Shown piece by piece: positions 1 to 6,398 of a stretch of 6,900 nt of DNA (the first letter of the stretch is position 1; each line of letters begins with the position of its first letter). The DNA comes from Thermoplasmata archaeon (GTDB lineage Archaea; Thermoplasmatota; Thermoplasmata; UBA184). The notes below the pieces were generated by a model. It ran no database searches and was not told the DNA's origin. It saw only the letters and a list, made by a program, of their open reading frames with translations. The DNA lies in contig JASHYV010000068.1 of the NCBI GenBank assembly GCA_030064695.1, positions 1 through 6,900 on the forward strand. The letters run 5' to 3'. The position numbers and the translations under genes are program-made.

Positions 1-506
1 TGGTCGCCACCGCGGTCGACCGGGCGATCGAGGACGGCGGCGGAGCCTCGAGGGCGCTCGAGATCGTCCGTCGCCGACTGCTCGGGTCGGCGTTGCAGTC
101 GCACGGGCTCTGGCCGGCCCGACGGCCGCTCGAGGTCTCGGTCGAGAGCCACGTGGTGCGGGCGATCGAGGTCGCCTCGCACGGCCGCGCGGCGCGGCTC
201 GGCGACGTGAGGCGCTGGGAGGCGACCCTCGCCCAGGAACAGGGCGTTCGGCCGCTCCCGACCACGACCCTCTGGCGCCGGATCGTGCGGCTCGAGCAGG
301 CCGGCTACGTCCGTCGGGAGATCCGCCCGGGCGGCGTCGGGGGGACGCTCTCGCTGCTGAAGGTGCTCCAGCCCGTCGACGAGTGGATCACGGTCCCGAC
401 TCCGACGGGAAGTCCTCGAGCCGCCGCCGGCTGGCCGGTGCCGACGCCGGCGGCGGGCCTCTCGGAACCGACTCTTCCGACCGGTCCGTCCGGGCCGGAT
501 GCTTGA
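1..506 (+). CDS. C-terminal part of a winged-helix protein, probably Orc1/Cdc6-like AAA+ ATPase (5' end outside window)
   Basis: This is a partial gene. The frame is open from the left edge (first full codon at 3) to a TGA at 504-506, giving 167 visible residues. Residues about 12-21 (GGGASRALEI) resemble the sensor-2 G-x-x-R-x-x-L helix of AAA+ ATPases. Residues about 47-123 look like a winged-helix domain: a helix ending GDVRRWEATL, then GVRPLPTTTLWRRIVRLEQAGYV, then a G-rich wing (RPGGVGGTLSL). That order matches the C-terminal winged helix of archaeal Orc1/Cdc6, which recognises origins and loads MCM, but the ATPase core is off the window. Residues 129-167 are a Pro/Ala/Thr/Ser-rich, probably disordered tail. 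That tail is the part overlapping hel308 on the opposite strand. A TTG at 93 could be read as a start, but the frame continues upstream with plausible helix sequence, so I treat the gene as truncated by the window. It could instead be another AAA+ or regulator with a MarR-like wing. Confidence 0.5.
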   Translation, partial: VATAVDRAIEDGGGASRALEIVRRRLLGSALQSHGLWPARRPLEVSVESHVVRAIEVASHGRAARLGDVRRWEATLAQEQGVRPLPTTTLWRRIVRLEQAGYVRREIRPGGVGGTLSLLKVLQPVDEWITVPTPTGSPRAAAGWPVPTPAAGLSEPTLPTGPSGPDA

Positions 507-2670
507 GCTGGGCCGCCACCATCTCGGCCAGCGAGGTCGAGCTGAGCGCGGTCGCGATCCGCGCGATCGGAGCCTGGCGGAGCGCTTCACGGTCGGCGAA
601 GCCGGCGCGGAAGAGCATCCGCGCCCGGACCCTTCCGATGCCGCGGAGCCGAACGAGATCGAGCAGCTCCTCCGTGACCCCGTACCGGATCCGGAACGAC
701 AGGTCGTCCAGCGCCCGGCCGAGCCGTCGCTGGAACGTCGCCGCGAGCCGGCCCATGCCGAACAACAGCCACTCCGCGTCCTCGACCTTCGAGCGCAGAT
801 CGCCCGCACCGAGCCCGTAGCGCTGGGTGAGCTCGAGGATCGGGGTCTCTCCGATCCAGCTCTCCAGGACCGACGCGGTCTTCAGCGTCGCGAGGAATCC
901 GTCGAGGTCGAGATCCATCGGCGGCTCCTCGGGCTTCACGAGCAGCTCCGCCGCCTCGTCGGTGTATCGGGCGAGGAGGTCGGCCTCCTCGCCGCGCCGA
1001 AGGAACATCGGCGGCAGATCCGGGGTCGCGGCGATCGCCGCGAGCAGCGGGAACGGTCCGACGCCGAGCGGGGCCCGCTCAAGCACATCGCGCATCACGA
1101 TCGCGCTCAGCGGATCGAGATAGAGATCGCTGGTCAATCGGCCGAACCGGGTCGCGCGGAGCGCGGTCCCCGGCTCCAGGAGGTCGTGCTCCTCGAGGAA
1201 CGTCCGGACCGTGGCGACCTTCGCGTGGAGCTCAGAGAGGGGGAGCGTCCGGCCGTAGAACGTCGCCTCGAAGAACGCGGCGAGCTCCCGATCGCTCGCG
1301 ACCGCGCCGCTCGCGACCAGCGCGAGCAGGTGCATCCGGAGCGCCGGCTCCGCGGCGAGGCGGCTGACCACGGGCTCGGGCGGGGCGCTCAAGTAGCCGT
1401 CCATGAGGCGTTCCTCGTCGTCCTCCGTCCGGGCCACGAGCAGCGACTCGCCCACCGTATCGAAGCGGGGCCGGCCGGCGCGACCGAGCATCTGGTGGAT
1501 CTCGAGGGCCGGGATCGGCGCCTGCAGGCCCAGCCGGTCGTCGTAGCGGGTCGTGTCCCGCACGATCACGCGGCGTGCCGGCAGGTTGATCCCGGCGGCG
1601 AGCGTCGGAGTCGCCACGAGCACCTTCAGCCCACGGTCCAGGAAGGCGCGCTCCACGACCCGACGCTCCGCGTTGGTGAGCGACGCGTTGTGGAAGGCGA
1701 CCCCGCTCGGCAGCAGGTGTGAGAGCTGACGGATTCCCTCGGTCTCCTCGTCGGAGACGGTCGCGAGCTCCTCGGCCGCCGCCCGGGCGCGGGTCCGCTC
1801 CTCGGGCGCGAGCAGTCCGCGCACGGTCGCGGCGAGCCCCTCCGCCACCTGCTGGCTCGACTTCCGGCTGTTGACGAAGACGAGCGCCTGGCCCCCCTCC
1901 TGCAGCACGGAACGGACCAGCCGGGGCACCGCCTCGCCCGGAGGATCGACCTCTCGGCTCGAGAGATCGGTGAAGGTGATCCGGCCGTCAAAGTACACGC
2001 CCAGTTTGAGCGGCACCGGCCGGAAATCGCTCGCGATGTGGCGGGCCTTAAGCCAGTCGGCCACCTCCTCGGAGTTCCCGACCGTGGCGGACAGGGCGAC
2101 GACCTGCAGGTCGGGGTAGGCCCGGCGCAGGCGGGTCAGGCTCACCTCCAAGGTCGGACCGCGGTCCGGGTCGCGCAAGAGGTGAACCTCGTCGGCGACG
2201 ACCACTCCCAGCCGGTCCAGCCACGGGCTCCCGCGCCGAAGGAGCCCATCGGCCTTCTCGCTCGTCGCCACCAGGACATCGAGCTTCTCGAGCCGCTCCG
2301 CGGGTACGTCGAAATCGCCGATGGACAGGCCGACCTTGAGGCCGAGCGGAGCGAAGCGCTCCAGCTCCTCCGCCTTCTCATGCGCGAGCGCCCGGAGCGG
2401 AACCAGGTAGAGGCCGGTGCGACCTTCCTTGGCGGCGCGAAGGAGGGCGAGGTAGGCGACCAGCGACTTCCCGCTCGCCGTGGGGCACGCGAGCAGGACG
2501 CTCTCGCCGGCGAGCACGGGCCCCGCGGCGGCCGCCTGGGGCGGGTAGAGCGACGCGATCCCGTCGGAGCGGAGCAGTTCGGCGACCGCCGGGTCGATAG
2601 GGGTCTCCGAGAGGGGCACGAGTCTCGAGGCCGACCCGTCCGACGGGCGCGGAGGGCTCCGGGGCGGCAT
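388..2670 (-). CDS. hel308: Hel308 (Hjm) superfamily 2 DNA repair helicase
   Basis: ATP-dependent 3'-5' DNA helicase of the Hel308/Hjm family, which remodels stalled replication forks and branched DNA. At 760 residues it is slightly above the usual 700-720. Visible motifs, in order: Q-motif YPPQ (42-45), Walker A PTASGKS (63-69), motif Ia PLRALAHEK (91-99), DEVH box (160-163), motif III SATVGN (194-199), motif IV FVNSRKS (265-271), motif V region ATPTLAAGINLP (353-364) and motif VI QMLGRAGRP (393-401). The ratchet domain is seen as ESWIGE (603-608) followed by YGLGAGDL and the AEWLL helix (618-636). The last folded part is a helix-hairpin-helix, RLRGIGRVRARMLFRAG (674-690), typical of Hel308. 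The final ~35 residues are Pro/Ser/Arg-rich and end near RRRLEDF (748-754). The ATG at 2670 is 25 bases downstream of the dehydrogenase stop. No Shine-Dalgarno precedes it, and an AT-rich patch sits about 25 bases upstream, which suggests a leaderless transcript. The 3' end overlaps the converging gene by 119 bases. Confidence 0.95.
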   Translation of the reverse strand: MPPRSPPRPSDGSASRLVPLSETPIDPAVAELLRSDGIASLYPPQAAAAGPVLAGESVLLACPTASGKSLVAYLALLRAAKEGRTGLYLVPLRALAHEKAEELERFAPLGLKVGLSIGDFDVPAERLEKLDVLVATSEKADGLLRRGSPWLDRLGVVVADEVHLLRDPDRGPTLEVSLTRLRRAYPDLQVVALSATVGNSEEVADWLKARHIASDFRPVPLKLGVYFDGRITFTDLSSREVDPPGEAVPRLVRSVLQEGGQALVFVNSRKSSQQVAEGLAATVRGLLAPEERTRARAAAEELATVSDEETEGIRQLSHLLPSGVAFHNASLTNAERRVVERAFLDRGLKVLVATPTLAAGINLPARRVIVRDTTRYDDRLGLQAPIPALEIHQMLGRAGRPRFDTVGESLLVARTEDDEERLMDGYLSAPPEPVVSRLAAEPALRMHLLALVASGAVASDRELAAFFEATFYGRTLPLSELHAKVATVRTFLEEHDLLEPGTALRATRFGRLTSDLYLDPLSAIVMRDVLERAPLGVGPFPLLAAIAATPDLPPMFLRRGEEADLLARYTDEAAELLVKPEEPPMDLDLDGFLATLKTASVLESWIGETPILELTQRYGLGAGDLRSKVEDAEWLLFGMGRLAATFQRRLGRALDDLSFRIRYGVTEELLDLVRLRGIGRVRARMLFRAGFADREALRQAPIARIATALSSTSLAEMVAAQLKHPARTDRSEESVPRGPPPASAPASRRRLEDFPSESGP

Positions 2671-2688
2671 CGTCCGATGGAGCCGAAC

Positions 2689-2701
2689 CGGTTACTAACC
2701 G
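2689..2701 (-). promoter_or_regulatory. Candidate hel308 promoter/operator: TATA-like patch inside a 13-base perfect dyad
   Basis: On the minus strand this reads CGGTTA-G-TAACCG, a perfect inverted repeat with 6-base arms. Its core TTAGTAA (2692-2698) is 22 to 28 bases upstream of the hel308 ATG, where the TATA box of a leaderless archaeal promoter would lie. It is among the few AT-rich spots in the area. A second 8-base palindrome, AACCGGTT, overlaps it at 2686-2693. The same bases also supply the tandem stop codons TAG-TAA of the upstream gene, so the AT-richness has a competing explanation. Confidence 0.4.
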
Positions 2702-3831
2702 TTTGGCGAGTCCGGCCGGTCGAGGAGTTGCCGGCCGAGGATGAGCTCCTGGATCTCGGTGGTGCCCTCGACGATCGGGAACACCCGGGCATCCCGATAC
2801 AGGCGCTCGGCGGCCGTGCCCGCGAGCGACCCCTCGGCCCCCGCCACGTCGAGACCCCGAGACGCGATCGAGACCGCCGCCTTCGATGCGGCCAGCTTGG
2901 CGACCGAGGATTCCAGCGCGTAGGGAGCGCCGGCGTCCTTCCGCTCGGCCGCCCGCTCGACGAGCGCCCGGGCGGCGGCCAGCTCGGCATACGCCTCCGC
3001 CACGGCCGTGCGTTTCCAGTCCTCGGGCTCCCGACGGGCCGCCTCCTGCAGCGCTTCGAACGCGCTCTGGGCGACCCCCAGCGCACAGCTCGCGATCCCC
3101 ACGCGACCGGCCGTCAGCGCGCCGAGCGCCACCTTGAGACCGCTGCCCTCCGGACCGAGCAGGCAGTCGAGCGGCAGCGGCACCTGCTCGAGCACCAGCT
3201 CGCAGGTCTCGCTGCCGTGGAGCCCGAGCTTGTCCATCCGCTGGGCGACGGAAAAGCCGGGGGTTCCCGGGGGCACGACGAACGCCGAGATCCCCCGATG
3301 CCCCAGCGCGGGGTCGTGCGTCGCGAAGACGAGGATCGTACCCGCGGTGACGCCGTTCGACGTGAACATCTTCGTCCCTCGGAGCCGGAAGCCAGTCTCC
3401 TCCCGAGCGTACCGGGTCGAGAGCGACGCCGTGTCCGACCCCGCGCCCGGCTCGGTGAGGGCGAACGCGCCGACCCGTTCGCCTCGGGCCAGCGGACGCA
3501 GGAACCGCTCGCGCTGCGCGTCGCGGCCCCACTCCAAGATCGGGTGGGCGCACACCGCCAGGTGGACCGAGAGGAGCACGCCGACGGCCGCGCTGCCCCG
3601 GGAGAGCTCCTCCAGCACCGCGGCGATCGAGCGGGTGTCCCCGGCCGAGCCGTCCCAGGCCCGTGGGACCCCGAGGCCGAAGAATCCGGCGTCGGCGATC
3701 GGTCGCAGGAGCTCGTCGGGGACCCGGTCCGTTCGATCGATCTCCGACGCGATGGGGACGACCCGCTCGAGGGCGAACGCCCGAGCGTGCGCCCGCCAGC
3801 CCGCGGCGTCGGCCGGCACGACGGCGGTCAC
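2695..3831 (-). CDS. Acyl-CoA dehydrogenase family flavoprotein with divergent FAD-contact segments
   Basis: Predicted cytosolic flavoenzyme of the acyl-CoA dehydrogenase family, which introduces a 2,3 double bond into acyl-CoA and passes electrons to ETF. The 378 residues match the family length of about 380. Visible parts: an N-terminal helical domain (1-120); the beta domain, starting with FALTEPGAGSD (123-133) and including KMFTSNG (154-160); then a helical C-terminal domain. Glu355 in VEGTTEIQ fits the catalytic base position of the common short- and medium-chain enzymes. Two usual elements appear absent. The R-x-F-G...Q stretch after the first C-terminal helix is replaced by a segment about eight residues shorter (REPEDWKRTAVAEAY, 267-281), and the usual QxxGGxG reads DVAGAEG (328-334). 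Substrate cannot be assigned. The start is a GTG at 3831 with no Shine-Dalgarno and an ATTAAGA patch at -23 to -29, consistent with leaderless initiation. It ends with TAG and an in-frame TAA immediately after, 25 bases before hel308. The two may be cotranscribed, with no obvious functional link. Confidence 0.88.
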   Translation of the reverse strand: MTAVVPADAAGWRAHARAFALERVVPIASEIDRTDRVPDELLRPIADAGFFGLGVPRAWDGSAGDTRSIAAVLEELSRGSAAVGVLLSVHLAVCAHPILEWGRDAQRERFLRPLARGERVGAFALTEPGAGSDTASLSTRYAREETGFRLRGTKMFTSNGVTAGTILVFATHDPALGHRGISAFVVPPGTPGFSVAQRMDKLGLHGSETCELVLEQVPLPLDCLLGPEGSGLKVALGALTAGRVGIASCALGVAQSAFEALQEAARREPEDWKRTAVAEAYAELAAARALVERAAERKDAGAPYALESSVAKLAASKAAVSIASRGLDVAGAEGSLAGTAAERLYRDARVFPIVEGTTEIQELILGRQLLDRPDSPNG

Positions 3832-3903
3832 GGCGGCGAGGAGCCCGGCAACCTCTTAATGGGTCGCGCTCGCTCGCCGGCCGGGCGCCCCAGGAGGCGG
3901 TCG
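3832..3903. promoter_or_regulatory. Divergent promoter region between the acyl-CoA dehydrogenase gene and rqcH
   Basis: These 72 bases separate two divergently transcribed genes. The only AT-rich patch is CTCTTAAT (3853-3860), centred on the self-complementary TTAA at 3856-3859. Read leftward it gives ATTAAGA 23-29 bases before the dehydrogenase GTG, which suits a leaderless transcript. Read rightward it lies about 45 bases before the rqcH ATG, which would place a transcript start near 3882-3886 and leave a short leader carrying the Shine-Dalgarno. One TATA-like element may therefore serve both directions. Placement is by eye only. Confidence 0.5.
3893..3897 (+). promoter_or_regulatory. Shine-Dalgarno of rqcH that fixes its start codon
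   Basis: GGAGG followed by a 6-base spacer (CGGTCG) and ATG at 3904. The reading frame is open far upstream only because stop codons are rare here. An in-frame ATG at 3859 falls inside the TATA-like patch and has no ribosome binding site, so 3904 is the preferred start. Confidence 0.7.
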
Positions 3904-5793
3904 ATGTCGGGAGCTCCGTCGCCGAAGGACCGGTTCACGTCGCTCGATACGCTCGCCGTAGCCCGCGAACTTCGGGCGCTCGGGCCCGCGCGCGTCGACA
4001 AGGCGTTCGACCTCGCCGACGGCGGCTGGTCGCTGACTATCCGGTCCGCTTCCGCCGGCCGTCGCGAGCTCGTTCTCGTGCCCGGCCGGTACTCCGCCCT
4101 CGTCGAGGAGGGTCCGCCGCACGCAGAGGAGCTCTCCCCGTTCGCCCGCGACCTGCGTCGCCTCCTGGCCGGAGCGGCGCTGCGTTCCGTCACGGAGCCC
4201 CGCGGAGAGCGCTATCTCGAGCTCGGCCTCGCCCGGACTGACGAGCCCGCCGAGCTGCTGGTCGCGCTCGAGATGTTCGGGACCGGCAACCTGACCGTCG
4301 CCCGGGACGGCAAGATCCTGGCCGTTGCGACACCGCGTCGCTGGGCGCACCGGGTCGTCCGGGCGGGAGCCCCGTACAGCCGACCGCCCGAGCGGGCGGA
4401 CCCGTGGGCCGCTACGGCCGCCTCGATCGAGGCGGAGTTGACGCGCTCCCGGACCGACCTCGCGTCGACCGTGGCCGCGCGACTCTCGTTCGGGGGGCCG
4501 GTCGGAGAGGAGCTCATCGCCCGGGCCGGCCTCGAGCCGAAGGCGGCGCCCACCGTTCGCCCGCACGACACGGCCGAGCGCCTCTTCGGGGCGGTCCAGG
4601 GCCTGCTGACCGAGGTCGGAGAACACCCGGCCGGCCACCTCTACCGGATCGAGGGGGATCTCGTCGACGCGACCCCGTACGCCTCCCGCCGGTGGGACGG
4701 AACCGAGGGCGTCGAACACGAGGCTCGGCCGACCTTCTCCGCCGCGGCGTTCGAGTACTTCCGGAGCCTGGTCCCCGAGGGCCCCAGCGAGGAGGAGAAG
4801 GCGGCCGAGGCGGCGCGACGAGAACTCGAGCGCCAGATCGACCAGCAGCGGGCCGCCGTGGCCGCGCTCTCCCGCGAGATCGAGGAGCGGAAGGCGGACG
4901 CCCAGGCGATCTTCGACCACTACCCGGAGGCCGAGGAGATCCTCGCGAGCCGCACGGCGGGGGCCCGCGACGCCGTTCCCGCCACGCTCGGAGGGCGCGC
5001 GATCGCGCTGCGAAAGGACCTCTCGCCGCGCGAGACGGCCCAGGCGCTGTTCGAGGAGGCGAAGCGGCTGGGCACCAAGCTTCGCGGAGCGACCGCCGCA
5101 CTTGCGGAGACCGAGGCTCGCCGGGATCGGCCGGCGCCCTCCCCTCGGCCCGCTCGTCGGACGCCGGTCGCCGGGTCCGCCGGCAAACCCTTCTGGTTCG
5201 AGCGGTATCGGTGGTTCCTCACGTCCGATCGCTCGATCGTGATCGCCGGACGGGACGCCGCCTCGAACGATCTCATCGTGCGCCGGAACCTGAAACCCGG
5301 CGATCGGTACCTGCACGCGGACCTGAGGGGGGCCTCGTCCGTGATCGTGAAGGGCCGCGAGGACGGGGTGGAGATCTCCGACGCCTCGCTCCGAGAGGCC
5401 GCCCAGTGGGCGGTCGCCTTCTCGAAGGCCTGGCGCGCGGGGCTCGGGTCCGCTTCGGCGTTCTGGGTCACCCCGGACCAGGTCTCGAAGCAGGCGACGA
5501 CCGGTGAGTTCGTTCCGAAGGGCGCCTGGGTCATCCACGGCACGAAGAACGTGCTCCGCGATCTGCCTCTCGAGCTCGCGCTCGGGACGATCCACTACGA
5601 CGGCGCCGAGCGATGGACGGCCGCACCGCCGGAGTCCGTGCGCGCGCTGGGAACCGTACGCGTCCTCCTCCGGCCCGGAGAGGACCGGGACCGGGCCGCT
5701 CGGGAGGTGGAGCTCGCGAAGGAGCTGGGCCTCTCCCGCTCGGTCCTCCAGTCGCTCCTGCCGGCGGGCGGCCTCACGATCCGCCGGCCGTAG
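3904..5793 (+). CDS. rqcH: RqcH/NEMF (Rqc2-type) ribosome-associated quality control protein
   Basis: Archaeal member of the NEMF/Rqc2/RqcH family. These proteins bind large ribosomal subunits blocked by peptidyl-tRNA and, in studied bacterial and eukaryotic members, recruit tRNA to add C-terminal tails to the stalled chain. From the ATG at 3904 it has 629 residues, near the usual archaeal size. Domains: NFACT-N at about 12-190, including LEMFGTGNLTV (122-132); a helix-hairpin-helix at about 193-210 (GGPVGEELIARAGL); a coiled-coil middle at about 294-406, interrupted by FDHYPEAEEIL (337-347) and ending with KRLGTKLRGA; a Pro/Arg-rich linker at 407-428; and NFACT-R at about 429-550, with WFERYRWFLTSD, AGRDAASNDLIVRR, YLHADLRGASSVIVK and GEFVPKGAWVI. 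A conserved-looking C-terminal segment follows (LELALG, then APPESVRALG). No NFACT-C domain is evident. The Asp-Arg motif of NFACT-N appears as Glu102-Arg103 (GERYLEL). It stands alone on the plus strand, and its 3' end overlaps the converging zinc-ribbon gene by 199 bases. Confidence 0.93.
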   Translation: MSGAPSPKDRFTSLDTLAVARELRALGPARVDKAFDLADGGWSLTIRSASAGRRELVLVPGRYSALVEEGPPHAEELSPFARDLRRLLAGAALRSVTEPRGERYLELGLARTDEPAELLVALEMFGTGNLTVARDGKILAVATPRRWAHRVVRAGAPYSRPPERADPWAATAASIEAELTRSRTDLASTVAARLSFGGPVGEELIARAGLEPKAAPTVRPHDTAERLFGAVQGLLTEVGEHPAGHLYRIEGDLVDATPYASRRWDGTEGVEHEARPTFSAAAFEYFRSLVPEGPSEEEKAAEAARRELERQIDQQRAAVAALSREIEERKADAQAIFDHYPEAEEILASRTAGARDAVPATLGGRAIALRKDLSPRETAQALFEEAKRLGTKLRGATAALAETEARRDRPAPSPRPARRTPVAGSAGKPFWFERYRWFLTSDRSIVIAGRDAASNDLIVRRNLKPGDRYLHADLRGASSVIVKGREDGVEISDASLREAAQWAVAFSKAWRAGLGSASAFWVTPDQVSKQATTGEFVPKGAWVIHGTKNVLRDLPLELALGTIHYDGAERWTAAPPESVRALGTVRVLLRPGEDRDRAAREVELAKELGLSRSVLQSLLPAGGLTIRRP

Positions 5794-6398
5794 ATCCGCT
5801 CGACCTCGCGCGCCGAGAATCTCGCGCCCGGGTGATGCCAGGTCCTTCCGCGGGCCCGGAGGGCCGCGATCTCGAGCCGGAGCCCTTCTACCGTGACGCG
5901 GCCCCCGACCTCGAACTCGATCCCGGGCGGCGAAAGGAGGCGCGCGGGACGAGTCCTCCGCCCCTCCACGATGGACACGGCGATCCGGGTCCCGCGGTCG
6001 GGCACCGTCCACACGGTCGCGATCCGACTCACCTCGGCCCGCGGGACCGATCGGCCGTCGGAGCGATCGATCCGAAGGATGCGCCACGGCTCGGCGGAGC
6101 CCGGAAGCCGCTGGCCCGTCTGCAGGGTGAGACGCTGGGGTAGCTCGACCCGGACCTGCTCGGAGACCGGCCCATCGGATCGGATCAGCGCGATCTCCCG
6201 CACCAGGTCGACGTCGGTGGCGAAGGCATGGGTGAGGCGGCAGACCCGACATCGAGCGATCCCACGGGAGGCTGCCCCCGCCCGGGCTCGGCGGTCCCAG
6301 CGCAGGATCCGATGGGGCGTTCGATCGTCGCAGGTCTCGCAGTAGAGCAGGGCGGCGTGGACGGACTCCGTCGCCGCGGGCTCGTCGGGGTCGGTCAC
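5595..6398 (-). CDS. HVO_0476-type archaeal zinc-ribbon protein
   Basis: This resembles the HVO_0476 family of small euryarchaeal zinc-finger proteins, whose molecular role I do not know. From the GTG at 6398 it has 267 residues. A four-cysteine zinc ribbon is seen as C20-x2-C23 (YCETCDDRTPH) and C50-x2-C53 (ARCRVCRLTH). A predicted beta-rich region follows: WRILRID (105-111), a stretch around SRIATVWTV (124-132), GTRIAVSIVEG (136-146), FEVGGRVTVEG (162-172), then SAREVERIYGRRIV (195-208), where I expect the conserved domain to end. The last ~59 residues are Arg/Ser/Pro-rich and are encoded entirely opposite the rqcH C-terminus; they look like passive read-through. The start is chosen because GTG at 6396-6398 overlaps the upstream stop as GTGA, and because the residues further upstream in this frame are the antiframe of the glycosyltransferase. 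A G-run about nine bases before the GTG is at best a weak ribosome binding site, so coupling is likely. Confidence 0.75.
   Translation of the reverse strand: MTDPDEPAATESVHAALLYCETCDDRTPHRILRWDRRARAGAASRGIARCRVCRLTHAFATDVDLVREIALIRSDGPVSEQVRVELPQRLTLQTGQRLPGSAEPWRILRIDRSDGRSVPRAEVSRIATVWTVPDRGTRIAVSIVEGRRTRPARLLSPPGIEFEVGGRVTVEGLRLEIAALRARGRTWHHPGARFSAREVERIYGRRIVRPPAGRSDWRTERERPSSFASSTSRAARSRSSPGRRRTRTVPSARTDSGGAAVHRSAPS

Noticed and set aside
499..1722. 407-codon plus-strand open frame opposite hel308
   Set aside because: Arg/Glu/Gln-rich antisense shadow of a gene with all helicase motifs; no start signal and no recognisable domain.
388..3831. Acyl-CoA dehydrogenase plus Hel308 as a functional repair or modification system
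   Set aside because: Close spacing alone suggests cotranscription at most. The hel308 start has its own promoter-like patch, and nothing in either protein indicates a joint function.
2038..3903. Long open plus-strand extension upstream of rqcH, which would give a protein of over 1200 residues
   Set aside because: It is antisense to hel308 and the dehydrogenase, has Arg/Gly/Pro-rich composition without domains, and precedes a clear Shine-Dalgarno plus ATG at 3904 where the NFACT-N domain begins. It is open only because stops are rare at this GC content.
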